DNA of 21,222 nucleotides from a virus, in the IMG/VR virus record IMGVR_UViG_3300037493_004352, positions 1-21,222 of that record; one strand, given 5' to 3'. The notes under the pieces are model-generated. The model saw only the letters and a list, made by a program, of their open reading frames with translations, was not told where the DNA came from and did not search any database. Position 1 is the stretch's first letter; each line of letters opens with the position of its first letter. A program made the translations under genes and the position numbers. Below, piece by piece: positions 1 to 5,500 of the stretch.

Positions 1-576
1 TTTGCATGTAGACATACCATCATTTTGCGTAACAAAAAAATAACCGTCATCAGTGCTTCTGCTCTCTAAAACCGTGCTAAACATGCCTTCAATAGTTATC
101 TTTTCATCTAACAATTTTCCAATTGTCTTTATTTTAGACACGCCATTATTATCGACCTCATTGTGCGAAATAAATATTGTAACTAAATCATCTCTACAAC
201 TTTGGGCGGCATTAATAATTTGCCAATAATGATTAGCTAATTCAGAATATTTTGCATAACCATTTTCAGCTGAGCGCCTCATAAACTCTGAAGCCAAAAC
301 ATATTGCATATCATCAAGCACAAGCACTTTTATTTCAGGCCGTCTTTCATTAACCATGCGTATGCATTTAATAATGCGCTGCCAATCGTCGGTGGCATAA
401 TAGTTGCCTTCGGTGTCATCCCAGTTTTTAATAGGCTTGTAATGCTTCCTGTAGCCTTTAAATGGCAAAGGTTTATCTAAAACAGAAAGACAAAATGTTT
501 CTTTGTGATTTAGATTGCGCATACTGCTTGATTTACCTGAGCCCGAAGGCCCAATAATAAGAATCGAATTTGCCAA
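1..576 (-). CDS. Phage P-loop ATPase, partial (runs off left edge)
   Basis: The first 192 codons of a nucleotide-binding protein are visible; the C-terminus lies outside the window. The N-terminus reads LANSILIIGPSGSGKSS, with a Walker A motif (GPSGSGKS) about ten residues in, and a Walker B-like stretch VLVLDDMQYV follows around residue 88. This layout fits the RecA/AAA-like ATPases common in phage recombination or replication modules. The start is a TTG with a GGGGA Shine-Dalgarno about 8 nt upstream; no ATG in this frame precedes the Walker A motif. The gene begins 2 nt after the stop of the 132-residue gene, so both are probably cotranslated on the leftward early transcript. A role in recombination (Sak4-like) is only an inference; the fold class is clear, the exact function is not. 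Confidence 0.8.
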   Translation of the reverse strand, partial: MANSILIIGPSGSGKSSSMRNLNHKETFCLSVLDKPLPFKGYRKHYKPIKNWDDTEGNYYATDDWQRIIKCIRMVNERRPEIKVLVLDDMQYVLASEFMRRSAENGYAKYSELANHYWQIINAAQSCRDDLVTIFISHNEVDNNGVSKIKTIGKLLDEKITIEGMFSTVLESRSTDDGYFFVTQNDGMSTCK

Positions 577-577
577 T

Positions 578-976
578 TTATATCCCCGCAGTAATTCTCA
601 AATGTAACTTAGCGGGACGCTTAGAAATCATGCTATTAAATAATTCCAATTCTTCCTCGCTACAATAACGCTCAGCATCTCTAATAATTTGTTTATTAAG
701 GTGATACGTAGTCTTTTTCTCAACAGGATTAAATCGAGCGGGCAATCTACCGCCCATGCATTCATATTCATCTTTATCAAGCGAGTAATTGTATTTTGTA
801 GTCACAGTCACTTTGTATTTGTCGATAGTATAAGTCTGTGAGCCGTCGTCACCATGCTCAAGCAATGCAGATACACGAGCTTCTAACTCTTCTTTTATCC
901 TGCATAATTCTGCAATCTGATAATTAATTAAATTAAGCGTCGTCACATTGTCTTTTAACTCATCTTCTTTATTCAT
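578..976 (-). CDS. Small phage protein paired with the ATPase
   Basis: A 132-residue protein that I do not assign to a characterised family. The first 45 residues are predicted helical and charged (possible coiled coil, LNLINYQIAELCRIKEELE). The C-terminal half is mixed alpha/beta with a conserved-looking GGRLPARFNP segment. It starts at an ATG with a good GAAGGA Shine-Dalgarno and is the first gene of the leftward unit, 43 nt from the proposed -10 at 1019-1024. Its stop lies 1 nt from the TTG start of the P-loop ATPase, which suggests the two act together, perhaps in DNA recombination or replication. That functional link is inference from position only. Confidence 0.75.
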   Translation of the reverse strand: MNKEDELKDNVTTLNLINYQIAELCRIKEELEARVSALLEHGDDGSQTYTIDKYKVTVTTKYNYSLDKDEYECMGGRLPARFNPVEKKTTYHLNKQIIRDAERYCSEEELELFNSMISKRPAKLHLRITAGI

Positions 977-1018
977 TTGTCATCCTTCGCTAATTAGCAC
1001 GGCGGCTGCCGAACCTGC

Positions 1019-1047
1019 ATATTACCAAACCAGGTAATTAATGTCAA
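1019..1047 (-). promoter_or_regulatory. Leftward early promoter with palindromic operator
   Basis: On the minus strand there is a perfect -35 TTGACA (1042-1047), a 17-nt spacer and a -10 TAATAT (1019-1024), pointing at the 132-residue gene. A palindrome ATTACC-N6-GGTAAT (1021-1038) covers the -10 and most of the spacer, as expected for a repressor site. A longer inverted repeat, CAATTAT (1045-1051) with ATAATTG (1074-1080), lies next to the -35. Promoter activity is inferred from the match to the sigma-70 consensus. Confidence 0.65.
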
Positions 1048-1082
1048 TTATTGGTAGCAATTAATAATTAATGATAATTGCG

Positions 1083-1103
1083 TATGTCACGCTTTACACA
1101 TAT
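1083..1103 (+). promoter_or_regulatory. Operator copy 1 (shared 21-bp site)
   Basis: The site reads TATGTCACGC-N3-ACACATAT and is an imperfect inverted repeat (TATGT/ACATA arms). The same 18 defined bases recur at 7705-7725 in the only other divergent intergenic region. It covers the -35 of the proposed rightward promoter of the Cro-like gene, so a repressor bound here would block that promoter. The Cro-like product of the next gene is the obvious candidate ligand. Confidence 0.6.
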
Positions 1104-1121
1104 AAGTCTTTGATGCATAAT
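1093..1121 (+). promoter_or_regulatory. Rightward early promoter upstream of cro-like gene
   Basis: A -35 TTTACA (1093-1098), a 17-nt spacer and a -10 CATAAT (1116-1121) give good sigma-70 geometry. Transcription would start near 1128, leaving a very short leader before the GGAGG Shine-Dalgarno (1135-1139). The -35 lies inside operator copy 1. It probably drives the rightward early operon that includes the replication genes. Confidence 0.6.
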
Positions 1122-1144
1122 AATTTCTGACTTTGGAGGCGAGC

Positions 1145-1354
1145 ATGACATTGGAAGAAGTAAAAGCTTATTTTGGGACAAGTTATAGATTTAGCATGAT
1201 TACTGGATTTGCACACACTAACTTTTCAAATTGGGAAAAGAAGAAATACATACCTTATTTAACACAAAAAAGATTAGAGGAATTTACGGACGGCGTATTA
1301 AAGGCTGATTGGAATGACGGCGAGGGGAAGGTTGAAGATGTCGATAAAGCGTGA
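1145..1354 (+). CDS. Cro-like helix-turn-helix repressor
   Basis: A 69-residue protein beginning MTLEEVKAYFG, the usual opening of short Cro/YdaS-type phage repressors. It continues with a probable helix-turn-helix (roughly residues 14-40, with FSNWEKKKYIP resembling the recognition helix and the following turn of Cro proteins). The start at 1145 is chosen over an in-frame TTG at 1133 because GGAGG lies 5 nt upstream of the ATG and overlaps the TTG region. It is first in the rightward early operon, directly behind a promoter whose -35 lies in a palindromic operator, as lambda cro sits behind pR. The 3' end overlaps the next gene by 17 nt. Autorepression and control of the second operator at 7705-7725 are inferred. 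A YdaS-type antitoxin-like role is the main alternative. Confidence 0.75.
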   Translation: MTLEEVKAYFGTSYRFSMITGFAHTNFSNWEKKKYIPYLTQKRLEEFTDGVLKADWNDGEGKVEDVDKA

Positions 1355-1643
1355 GATTGATTTGTTACTACGGAATAGGGAGAAATTAATGCCGGATCAA
1401 TGGGTGCAGAAAGAGGCGGAATCGTGGGATTTGGAGAAATATAAAATATCCGCGCAGAAGATAGCAACAGTTTATAGTTTTATGAAAAATAAATATGAAC
1501 CTAATTTTACACTCATGGAGATGGAGCGCATTACAGGCATTTGGTGTGATGGGATTGCTATTGCATTAAAAGCATTAGAAGCGCATGGATATATAGCAAT
1601 TAGCCGGAGTAGCCGCCCACATATATATACGGTGATTAAATGA
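1338..1643 (+). CDS. Small early protein, possible winged helix
   Basis: A 101-residue protein of no family I can name. The stretch NFTLMEMERITGIWCDGIA followed by ALKALEAHGYIAIS looks like a winged helix: a helix, a turn, a recognition-type helix, then a beta hairpin ending in PHIYTV. Such domains are frequent in small phage transcription factors, so a regulatory role is plausible. The ATG at 1338 has GGGAAGG upstream and starts inside the cro-like gene; the stop overlaps the next start (ATGA). It is part of the rightward early operon. I am confident that it is a gene but not of its function. Confidence 0.65.
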   Translation: MSIKREIDLLLRNREKLMPDQWVQKEAESWDLEKYKISAQKIATVYSFMKNKYEPNFTLMEMERITGIWCDGIAIALKALEAHGYIAISRSSRPHIYTVIK

Positions 1644-1837
1644 CAGCTGAAGACGAATTAAAAGAGCTCAGAGCGTTTAAGGCGGCTTATGAGGGCAAAG
1701 CCATTAATCGGGCATTTGCGCGTCTTGAAGAGCTTCTTAGCAATGCTTGTTTTGAGCCCGTTATGTCAGCCCGAGCATTTAGAGCCTTAGCAGATTGTTT
1801 ATTGGCATTAAAGGATCGAACAGATGAACAAGCATGA
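1640..1837 (+). CDS. Small early protein, unknown function
   Basis: A 65-residue, largely alpha-helical protein, acidic at the N-terminus (MTAEDELKELRAFKAAYEG) and with a second helical stretch rich in Ala and Leu. No motif or membrane segment is visible. Its ATG overlaps the stop of the preceding gene (ATGA), and its own 3' end overlaps the next gene by 14 nt, so it is translated within the early operon. No function can be proposed. Confidence 0.55.
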   Translation: MTAEDELKELRAFKAAYEGKAINRAFARLEELLSNACFEPVMSARAFRALADCLLALKDRTDEQA

Positions 1838-2075
1838 AACGAACATATTAATGCTGTGTGCATTTCGTTATGCGCTAGGCCGTCGAAGCTATATTGTTGA
1901 TGACATGGCTAATTTATTAATTAAATACAAGTCTACGCTCGATGAATATTCACGTGTTTTAATAATTAAAGAAATAAAAACGGCATTTGAGACGAATAAT
2001 TATGGCATGGAGATGGACAAAGACATTTGGCAAATAGTTTTAGATCATTATGAGAGGAAAATAGATGAAGACTAA
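1824..2075 (+). CDS. Small early protein, unknown function
   Basis: An 83-residue, predominantly helical protein with no recognisable motif. A good Shine-Dalgarno (AAAGGA) lies 8 nt before the ATG, inside the previous gene. The 3' end overlaps the next small gene by 11 nt. The overlap chain shows it belongs to the rightward early operon between the cro-like gene and the replication genes, where lambdoid phages keep accessory and host-takeover genes. Function unknown. Confidence 0.6.
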   Translation: MNKHETNILMLCAFRYALGRRSYIVDDMANLLIKYKSTLDEYSRVLIIKEIKTAFETNNYGMEMDKDIWQIVLDHYERKIDED

Positions 2076-2202
2076 AGGCATTTTATTATTTACGGTTATG
2101 TGGTTTTCGGGCTTAGGCTTGGCGTTAACAGCTCAGAATTTATATGATGACTGGGTATATCCTGAGCACCCCAAAGAACAATGGGAGGGAAATAATGACT
2201 AA
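2065..2202 (+). CDS. Tiny membrane or secreted protein
   Basis: A 45-residue protein. Two basic residues (MKTKG) are followed by about 18 hydrophobic residues, ending ALTAQNLYDDW, which could be a signal peptide with cleavage after LTA or a single membrane anchor with an acidic tail. GAGAGGAAAA upstream of the ATG is a strong Shine-Dalgarno. It overlaps both neighbours (11 nt upstream, 8 nt downstream), which supports translation despite its size. Function unknown. Confidence 0.5.
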   Translation: MKTKGILLFTVMWFSGLGLALTAQNLYDDWVYPEHPKEQWEGNND

Positions 2203-2380
2203 TTGCGCTCATTTATGGATTTACCCTGAAACTTTAGACCCTCCTTATTGCGCCGTATGTGATATTAACTTTGATGAAATTATGACAAACAATCTTTGCG
2301 AGCATAATTATGCTTCTGTAAATTCAGATTATCTTTTTTGTACAGACTGTAAATTATATTTTAGAAAAGATGAAATTTAA
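2195..2380 (+). CDS. Two-module CxH/CxxC zinc-ribbon-like protein
   Basis: A 61-residue protein made of two copies of one metal-binding pattern: C4-x-H6 with C19-x2-C22, and C35-x-H37 with C49-x2-C52. The repeated spacing (12 and 11 residues between the halves) points to an internal duplication, each copy binding one zinc. The start at 2195 is chosen because GGGAGGG lies just upstream; an in-frame ATG at 2144 lies inside the preceding gene. The same CxH...CxxC pattern occurs four times in the 294-residue protein at 5950-6834. It is the last gene before a 246-nt gap. Zinc binding is inferred from the ligand pattern; the partner is unknown. Confidence 0.65.
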   Translation: MTNCAHLWIYPETLDPPYCAVCDINFDEIMTNNLCEHNYASVNSDYLFCTDCKLYFRKDEI

Positions 2381-2430
2381 AAAATATTATTGGTAAGTTG
2401 TTGTTTTTTAATTAGTTGTACTATAGAGTG

Positions 2431-2595
2431 ACGGCTTAGGAATGTATCTAGCACTCCTAAGCCGTAGGGCGTGGCCCTGAGGCATTTTAACCTATTACGA
2501 GTAGGCCAAAATATGTGTAGGATGTTACATACCAGCGTAAAAAAAGTCAAGAAACAAGAGCCAATTTTTATACCAATTTCTTTGGTAGGCTTTTT
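2431..2595 (+). ncRNA. Candidate structured small RNA
   Basis: The 246 nt between 2381 and 2626 have no convincing gene but clear secondary structure. A perfect 11-bp stem (ACGGCTTAGGA at 2431-2441 with TCCTAAGCCGT at 2455-2465) is directly followed by a second hairpin (AGGGC-GTG-GCCCT, 2466-2478). A third AT-rich hairpin spans 2484-2512 (ATTTT/AAAAT outside, CCTA/TAGG inside). The stretch ends with a terminator-like hairpin and TTTTT at 2591-2595. A TACTAT box at 2419-2424 would place a transcript start near 2431, but the -35 is poor. It could instead be the structured leader of the replication gene mRNA. No match to tRNA or a named riboswitch was recognised. Confidence 0.35.
2571..2595 (+). 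terminator. Weak Rho-independent terminator
   Basis: A 6-bp stem TACCAA (2571-2576) with TTGGTA (2582-2587) and a 5-nt loop is followed by GGC and five T residues. The stem is AT-rich, so termination may be partial. This would suit an attenuator between the small early genes or candidate small RNA and the replication genes that start at 2627. Confidence 0.4.
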
Positions 2596-2626
2596 ATCGT
2601 TTAAAATTTAATAAGGACAGCGACAA

Positions 2627-3460
2627 ATGAGCGTAGAACGGATAACTAAAAATGTATTAACTCATGAGCCATTTCCATTTACTAGCATTTTTAATGAGAT
2701 GTTACAGGGGATTACTAATACGGCTGCTTTAGGTGTTTATTGTTATTTGGCGAGCAAGCCTTCTGGTTGGATAATTTGCAAAAAAGAAATTCAAAAGCAT
2801 TTTAAATGCGGTCGAGATCACATCAATAGTTGTTTTAAATACCTTAAAGAAATAGGGGCAATTGAAATTCAGCCTGCCCGTGGGGAGAATGGCAAAATTA
2901 GTTGCTGGAACACATTGCTGAAGCGACATTTACCCACAATACGGGAAACCCACATTGTGGATAATCCACATTGTGGAAATACAGCACCTATAAAAGAAAG
3001 AATATTAGAAAAGAAAGAAGATAATAAAAACACAAACAAAAGCGCGCGTGAGAAAGTTGTTTCTGTCGACCCCGAATACCAATATCCTGATACCTTATTT
3101 CCTAAACCACAAACCGCATTAGAATTACTTAATGCAGAAAACAATTACAAACAAAAAGAAAAAAACGGCTTAGTAAAAGTTAATTATGAACAGAAAATAA
3201 ACGATGCAATATACGTTTGTAAGACAGACATGGAGTGCAGGCGCATACATATAGAAAAATTTCCCGCTAATGAAATTCTTTTTGAGCGTCTTTTGGAAGA
3301 ATGCCGATCGCATTATGTCTCTAAAGACCAGGTTTTTGATAAATATAAATTTATAAAATGGATTGAAAACGCCCGCATATTTAAGAAGAGCGAGAAAAAA
3401 TCATTTTATGATAATAACAGCACAAAATGGATAGAGAATATAAGCGAGGACATGTTTTAA
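2627..3460 (+). CDS. O-like replication initiator
   Basis: A 277-residue protein. The first 95 residues look like a winged helix-turn-helix of the kind found in phage initiators (ALGVYCYLASKPSGW, then KKEIQKHFKCGRDHINSCFKYLKEIG, a helix, turn and recognition helix). Residues 100-165 form a charged, low-complexity linker, and a separate C-terminal domain follows. This two-domain layout resembles lambda O, in which the linker-coding DNA holds the origin; here the linker carries three 16-bp iterons and an A-rich tract. The next gene is a lambda P-like helicase loader, and the TAATG junction couples the two. The Shine-Dalgarno (AAGGAC) before 2627 is good. The initiator role is inferred from domain layout, iterons and neighbour rather than from strong sequence identity. 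Confidence 0.7.
   Translation: MSVERITKNVLTHEPFPFTSIFNEMLQGITNTAALGVYCYLASKPSGWIICKKEIQKHFKCGRDHINSCFKYLKEIGAIEIQPARGENGKISCWNTLLKRHLPTIRETHIVDNPHCGNTAPIKERILEKKEDNKNTNKSAREKVVSVDPEYQYPDTLFPKPQTALELLNAENNYKQKEKNGLVKVNYEQKINDAIYVCKTDMECRRIHIEKFPANEILFERLLEECRSHYVSKDQVFDKYKFIKWIENARIFKKSEKKSFYDNNSTKWIENISEDMF
2934..2981 (+). repeat. Three 16-bp iterons with DnaA box: candidate origin
   Basis: Three direct repeats start at 2934, 2950 and 2966, exactly 16 bp apart. Repeats 2 and 3 share CCACATTGTGG, a near-palindrome (CCACA/TGTGG arms), and repeat 1 begins CCACAAT. TGTGGATAA at 2956-2964 is the exact complement of the DnaA box TTATCCACA. An A-rich, purine-biased tract follows (about 2992-3040). 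Iterons inside the linker of an initiator gene with an adjacent AT-rich strand bias is the arrangement of lambda ori. Confidence 0.6.
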
Positions 3461-3915
3461 TGAAAAGGATTAATGAAATTTTAGAGAGCTCTACTTTGAA
3501 GCCAGCATGTAAATATCAATACCAGGAGCCTTTTGTGAATACGCATGACATCCAGACAGCTAGAATTGTAAATAAATTATTCGCCACATTCCAAGGGATA
3601 TTTCCTGCTTTTAGACAAGCATGGCCAACGGAGGGTGAATTTGAGCGGGCTAAAAAAGAGTGGATAAAAGCGTTCCAACAAATTGGTTTAAGCGATGTCG
3701 ACCTTATTAAAAAAGGGGTAGAAAAATACAGGCTACTTGAATCGCCTTTTGTTCCATCTCCTGGGCAATTTATTGCGTTATGCAAAAAGATAGAAATAAA
3801 ACCACAATCAGACACACGAAATCTAGAAGATTTTGCATTGCCAGCACCTGAAAGAACACGTAGATTAGAGTACGGAAGAGAACAACTTCAAATGCTTAAG
3901 GATATGCTAAGGTAA
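3460..3915 (+). CDS. P: Replication protein P-like helicase loader
   Basis: A 151-residue protein matching the lambda replication protein P pattern. NKLFATFQGIFPAF is followed by a KKEWIKAF segment and the family hallmark PFVPSPGQF at residues 96-104 (lambda P has PFLPSPGQF). P proteins carry the host DnaB helicase to the O-bound origin. I start it at 3460, where TAATG couples it to the stop of the initiator gene; an in-frame ATG at 3427 lies inside that gene and lacks a Shine-Dalgarno. It is shorter than lambda P (233 residues), mainly at the C-terminus. The pairing with an O-like gene and iterons supports the call. Interaction with DnaB is established for lambda P and inferred here. Confidence 0.85.
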   Translation: MKRINEILESSTLKPACKYQYQEPFVNTHDIQTARIVNKLFATFQGIFPAFRQAWPTEGEFERAKKEWIKAFQQIGLSDVDLIKKGVEKYRLLESPFVPSPGQFIALCKKIEIKPQSDTRNLEDFALPAPERTRRLEYGREQLQMLKDMLR

Positions 3916-3917
3916 TT

Positions 3918-4175
3918 ATGACTATTAGCTGGGTAAACATGACATTCAAACCCTACTGCGATAGAAGCGGCATAGAATTATTGCCCGATGATTTACGTTT
4001 TATTGTCAAATATCTAAGCTACATCCCAGCGGACAGGCGCAAATTTGTCATGAAGCAATATTGTGAAGAATGGAAGCAAGGAATGATTGATGAAAAGTCG
4101 CAATTAGCTAAAATGAATAGCGGTAGAAGACGCGCAAATAGCTATCTGAGAGAAGCCGTTGGTGATAAAATGTAG
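3918..4175 (+). CDS. Small early protein after the P-like gene, unknown
   Basis: An 85-residue basic protein. The segment DRRKFVMKQYCEEWKQGM is helical and the C-terminus is Arg-rich (NSGRRRANSYLREAVG), which could bind nucleic acid. AAGGTAA lies upstream of the ATG, 2 nt after the P-like stop, so it is cotranscribed with the replication genes. It ends in TAG, which shows that this phage uses amber as a true stop. No family was recognised; the position after P suggests a replication or late-control accessory. Confidence 0.6.
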   Translation: MTISWVNMTFKPYCDRSGIELLPDDLRFIVKYLSYIPADRRKFVMKQYCEEWKQGMIDEKSQLAKMNSGRRRANSYLREAVGDKM

Positions 4176-4199
4176 GTCTACAAAAACTAAGAGAGCAAA

Positions 4200-4406
4200 A
4201 TGGCAACAGGTACAGTGAAGTGGTTTAATGACCAAAAAGGATTTGGATTTATAACCGATGGCAAAAGTGATTTTTTTGCTCATTTCAGAGCCATTCAGAC
4301 CCCAGGCTTTAAAACTTTAAAAGAAGGCCAGAAAGTTAACTTTGATTCTAACTTACAATCTTCTAAAGGACCCGTAGCTGAAAATATTGTTATATTAGGC
4401 GATTAA
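4200..4406 (+). CDS. Cold-shock domain protein (CspA type)
   Basis: A 68-residue protein with the complete CspA fold signature: [13 protein letters not shown]1 KGFGFI at residues 13-18, RNP2-like DFFAHF at 24-29, then the [15 protein letters not shown] segment typical of bacterial Csps. These proteins bind single-stranded RNA or DNA and act as RNA chaperones or antiterminators. RNP2 has FFAHF where cellular Csps usually have VFVHF or VFVHY; its aromatic face is kept. It lies 24 nt after the preceding gene at the end of the early rightward operon. It was probably acquired from a bacterium; the benefit may be mRNA unfolding or antitermination during infection, which is inference. Confidence 0.93.
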   Translation: MATGTVKWFNDQKGFGFITDGKSDFFAHFRAIQTPGFKTLKEGQKVNFDSNLQSSKGPVAENIVILGD

Positions 4407-4492
4407 AAGCGATTTGAGCCGCGCATAAGCTGCGATTACAGCAAATTGGTATCTTTGTCGCGGTCAAAAGAAAAGCGCCTTAAAACGCAAAT

Positions 4493-4720
4493 TTAGGCCT
4501 TGGTTTCAGCAAGATTATTTATTAGCATCAAAAGCTGTTTATTTATTACTAGTAAATCAGGGTCGGAAAAACGGTATACTTTTCTGTTTCTGGTTAAAAC
4601 GATAGTTGTATGGCCTGAATCTGGTGATGGACGAGGATTTCTGACTGTGATTTCGTAGTCATGAAGCTTGAGTATAGTGCACAGCCATTTCATTTGGTCG
4701 CGTAATTGATTTTTAGCCAT
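4493..4720 (-). CDS. Small protein coupled to csrA, unknown
   Basis: A 75-residue protein starting MAKNQLRDQMKWLC, with a mixed alpha/beta middle (YEITVRNPRP, TTIVLTRNRKVYRF) and a C-terminal helix. No family was recognised. I start it at the ATG at 4720, which overlaps the csrA stop by 8 nt. An in-frame ATG at 4744 has its purine-rich tract only 1 nt away, which disfavours it. It is the last gene of the leftward accessory operon, and no clear terminator was found in the 86 nt to the convergent csp gene. Tight coupling to csrA suggests joint expression. Confidence 0.6.
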   Translation of the reverse strand: MAKNQLRDQMKWLCTILKLHDYEITVRNPRPSPDSGHTTIVLTRNRKVYRFSDPDLLVINKQLLMLINNLAETKA

Positions 4721-4886
4721 TGGATTCCAAAGCAGGCAATCCATGCCTTTCTTTGCGATGAATTTTTATATGACTTGGGGCTTTGACGCTAAATTTTACT
4801 TTGCCATTTTCAAAATCTAAGACTGTGACAATGATGTCATCACCAATTATGATTGATTCATTTTTTCTGCGGGCTAAAGATAACAA
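4713..4886 (-). CDS. csrA: CsrA/RsmA-type translational regulator
   Basis: A 57-residue protein, close to the usual CsrA length of 60-70. It opens MLSLARRKNESIIIGDD (E. coli CsrA: MLILTRRVGETLMIGDE), continues ITVTVLD-like beta strands and VKAPSHIKIHRKE, which matches VNAPKEVAVHREE. The RNA-contact residues of CsrA are kept: Leu4, Arg6, Arg7 and Arg44 in IHRKE. The start is TTG with AGGAG 6 nt upstream. CsrA dimers bind GGA motifs in mRNA leaders and block or stabilise messages. The gene lies in the leftward phage accessory operon and overlaps the next gene by 8 nt. The C-terminal tail (HGLPALESNG) differs from cellular CsrA. It may redirect host translation or control phage late genes; both are inference. 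Confidence 0.9.
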   Translation of the reverse strand: MLSLARRKNESIIIGDDIIVTVLDFENGKVKFSVKAPSHIKIHRKERHGLPALESNG

Positions 4887-4901
4887 ATTAAACTCCTAAA
4901 T

Positions 4902-4938
4902 TATCGGACATTTATAGAAATGCTGTAACCGTCCGATA
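4902..4938 (-). promoter_or_regulatory. Hairpin in csrA leader
   Basis: An 8-bp perfect inverted repeat (TATCGGAC at 4902-4909 and GTCCGATA at 4931-4938) with a 21-nt loop lies just upstream of the csrA Shine-Dalgarno on the leftward mRNA. One GGA is in the stem and another is the Shine-Dalgarno itself (AGGAG). CsrA-type proteins often repress their own message through such sites, so this may be an autoregulatory element. It does not have a terminator U-tract directly after it. Confidence 0.4.
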
Positions 4939-4942
4939 TCTT

Positions 4943-5137
4943 TTACAAAAATGCATTAAGCTTTCTATAAAGCATGTAGGCATTATCTTTTAGAATTTTC
5001 ATTTGTTCAAGCGAGATATTGTTTTGTGTTTGGTGTGTACCTGTTTCGTTTATGAAGGTTATTAGGTGCAATAACGTATCGTGTTTGGTTATTGATGGTT
5101 TGTAGTTTTCGTTCATTAGGTCTAATAGGTCAATCAT
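4943..5137 (-). CDS. Small accessory protein, unknown
   Basis: A 64-residue, mostly helical protein starting MIDLLDLMNENYKP. No motif or membrane segment is visible. The Shine-Dalgarno is weak (AAAAGA), so expression may depend on coupling or be low. It lies between a tiny membrane-protein gene and the csrA leader in the leftward operon. Other small proteins here also begin with MID (MIDYEKL, MIDSYKL, MIDYENK), which may reflect a shared N-terminal design or just similar ribosome loading. Function unknown. Confidence 0.5.
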   Translation of the reverse strand: MIDLLDLMNENYKPSITKHDTLLHLITFINETGTHQTQNNISLEQMKILKDNAYMLYRKLNAFL

Positions 5138-5186
5138 TTTTGTCTTTTGTTAATATGTATTTGCATTAAATAGCCTAATTAGTATG

Positions 5187-5324
5187 TTATGAGAATATTT
5201 GGCCAAGTAAAGCATATAACCCGCCGCAGAAAAAGCAGCCAGAAAGCAAGGTCATTCTTAATTTTGATGCTAATGGGAGCCCTAGTGTTATTGCTATAAA
5301 TATTAATGCTAATTCGTGTGTCAT
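5187..5324 (-). CDS. Tiny membrane protein with two hydrophobic segments
   Basis: A 45-residue protein with two hydrophobic stretches (about residues 5-19 and 24-43) separated by a short basic turn (SKLR). This is the layout of a small two-pass membrane protein. Its ATG overlaps the stop of the upstream gene (ATGA), which supports real translation. Small holin-like or membrane-modulating proteins look like this, but lysis genes usually sit elsewhere in P22-like phages, so I make no functional claim. Confidence 0.5.
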   Translation of the reverse strand: MTHELALIFIAITLGLPLASKLRMTLLSGCFFCGGLYALLGQIFS

Positions 5325-5500
5325 TGTTTTACCTTGATGCAAGTTGCTTTACGGACATCGACTGAGCATGTCATACAATTGGCTAATTCTGTTAGGATTG
5401 CTTTTTTATTTTGTTGGCATAGAGCCCAGGTTTCCATGGGAATGCTGTAGGCTGATGTGCCGCCTTGTAGGTGCATGAATAGGATTAGGGCGTATTTCAC
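5321..5500 (-). CDS. Small secreted cysteine-containing protein
   Basis: A 59-residue protein that starts with GTG (AAGGAAAT Shine-Dalgarno, overlap GTGA with the previous stop). MKYALILFMHLQGGTSAYS resembles a short signal peptide. The mature part holds four cysteines (C28, C42, C45, C54), suggesting disulfides in the periplasm. Small phage proteins of this layout, with a signal peptide, a PME segment and several Cys, occur in early phage operons without known function. A role at the cell envelope is inferred only from the signal-like N-terminus. Confidence 0.5.
   Translation of the reverse strand: MKYALILFMHLQGGTSAYSIPMETWALCQQNKKAILTELANCMTCSVDVRKATCIKVKQ

Noticed and set aside
2425-2520. 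tRNA or tRNA-like gene in the structured gap
   Set aside because: No T-loop GTTCGA-type box, no acceptor pairing closing a cloverleaf and no fitting anticodon arm.
4407-4492. Bidirectional terminator between csp and the leftward operon
   Set aside because: Only 4-5-bp stems (GCTG/CAGC, CCGCG/CGCGG) with no U-tract on either side; not strong enough to call.
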